64,000 nucleotides of DNA from Omphiscola glabra (taxonomy: Eukaryota > Mollusca > Gastropoda > Lymnaeidae): positions 28,283,596 through 28,347,595 of the forward strand of contig OZ024799.1 in the NCBI GenBank assembly GCA_964017045.1, given 5' to 3'. Below are positions 63,551-64,000 of this stretch, in pieces. The translations under genes were made by a program, and so were the position numbers. Each line of letters opens with the position of its first letter. Position 1 is the first letter of the stretch. The notes under the pieces are model-generated. The model saw only the letters and a program-made list of their open reading frames with translations. It searched no databases and had not been told where the DNA came from.

Positions 63551-64000
63551 TTATTACGGACTAACGGATTAATGGAGAATGTAATCTCTTATTTTAATCT
63601 ATGGCTCGTTCCAAAACAGTCCATAATAAAGGACGATACCAATGTTTAAATACGATAACAAATAATACGATACTCAAAGTCAGAGCTAATTACAATTAAT
63701 ACGTTTTTAATGTGTTAATTTCAACGAATTAAAAAAGCAAGAGAATATGATTAAAACTATTAACTTACAATTTGGCTGGTACCGGTACTGTGTTAATAAA
63801 AAATACAATGAGCAAAAGTTGTACAATGAGAGAAAATCTAAACACAACAAAGCACTGTCTTGTAGTACAATAATAAAAATACACGCTCCAAGTCTCGTGA
63901 TAAAGGATCTCTCTCTCTCTCTTCATTCAATCTTTAGTCTTTTTATTGTCTACTTCAAATGATTCCAGAAACGCCGTATACATTGTTTTGCTTTCCAGTT

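Larger units (their letters stand above)
57846..64000. other. Gene-free right flank
   Basis: No coding region is recognised on either strand. The stretch holds minisatellites at 60185, 60993, 62890 and 63450, poly-C/G tracts near 58979, 59826, 61757 and 62632, and fragments of a dispersed repeat at 58480-58560 and 59025-59075 that also occurs at 46441-46510. A transposon-like end (GTTACGCCACTG) lies at about 59452-59463 with no partner found. Nothing is seen in 59465-60180, 61250-62880 or 63560-64000. Confidence 0.5.

Noticed and set aside
1..64000. tRNA, rRNA or other structured RNA genes
   Set aside because: No cloverleaf with A and B boxes and no rRNA-like stretch was recognised by eye; a tRNAscan or Rfam search would be needed to exclude small ones.

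Overview
The window is animal nuclear DNA, AT-rich and intron-rich. It is probably from a mollusc, perhaps a gastropod. That assignment is an inference from the gene structure, the density of minisatellites, the hAT-type transposons and the short dispersed repeats of the 'tatagcgc' type; nothing in the sequence names a species. There are no bacterial operons, CRISPR arrays or recognisable RNA genes.

One gene is clearly supported: the 3' part of a plexin-A receptor on the + strand, in 31 exons from 10795 to 49327. Every exon has an AG acceptor and GT donor, the phases match at all 30 junctions, and the exons sum to 4296 nt, which is 1431 codons plus a TGA stop. In order they encode PSI 1, PSI 2, PSI 3, the IPT/TIG repeats, one transmembrane segment (exon 16), and an intact cytoplasmic RasGAP-like domain interrupted by the Rho-GTPase-binding domain. 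The signal peptide and Sema domain were not found; they should lie upstream of the window. The product would be a semaphorin receptor with an extracellular ligand-binding part and an intracellular Rap-directed GAP.

Layout: 1-10794 has no recognised exon and is probably an upstream intron, holding minisatellites, poly-C/G tracts and one TIR element. 10795-10895 is the first exon of the window. 10896-24814 is a 13.9 kb intron that splits PSI 1 and holds a 2 kb satellite and several DNA transposons. 24815-49327 holds exons 2-31, with short introns that often contain a tandem array touching or nearly touching an exon. 49328 to about 55175 is probably 3' UTR or AT-rich flank. 55200-64000 is gene-free, with two hAT elements, one carrying the decayed C-terminus of a hAT transposase, and more minisatellites.

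The most unusual property is about 40 tandem arrays in 64 kb. Some involve exon-intron junctions: the end of exon 30 with its splice donor is copied four times, the exon 1 donor motif is repeated through the following intron, and the acceptor of exon 22 lies in the last unit of an AG-free 25-bp array. No new multi-gene system was found. Many long open frames in the window are tandem repeats read through and are not genes.
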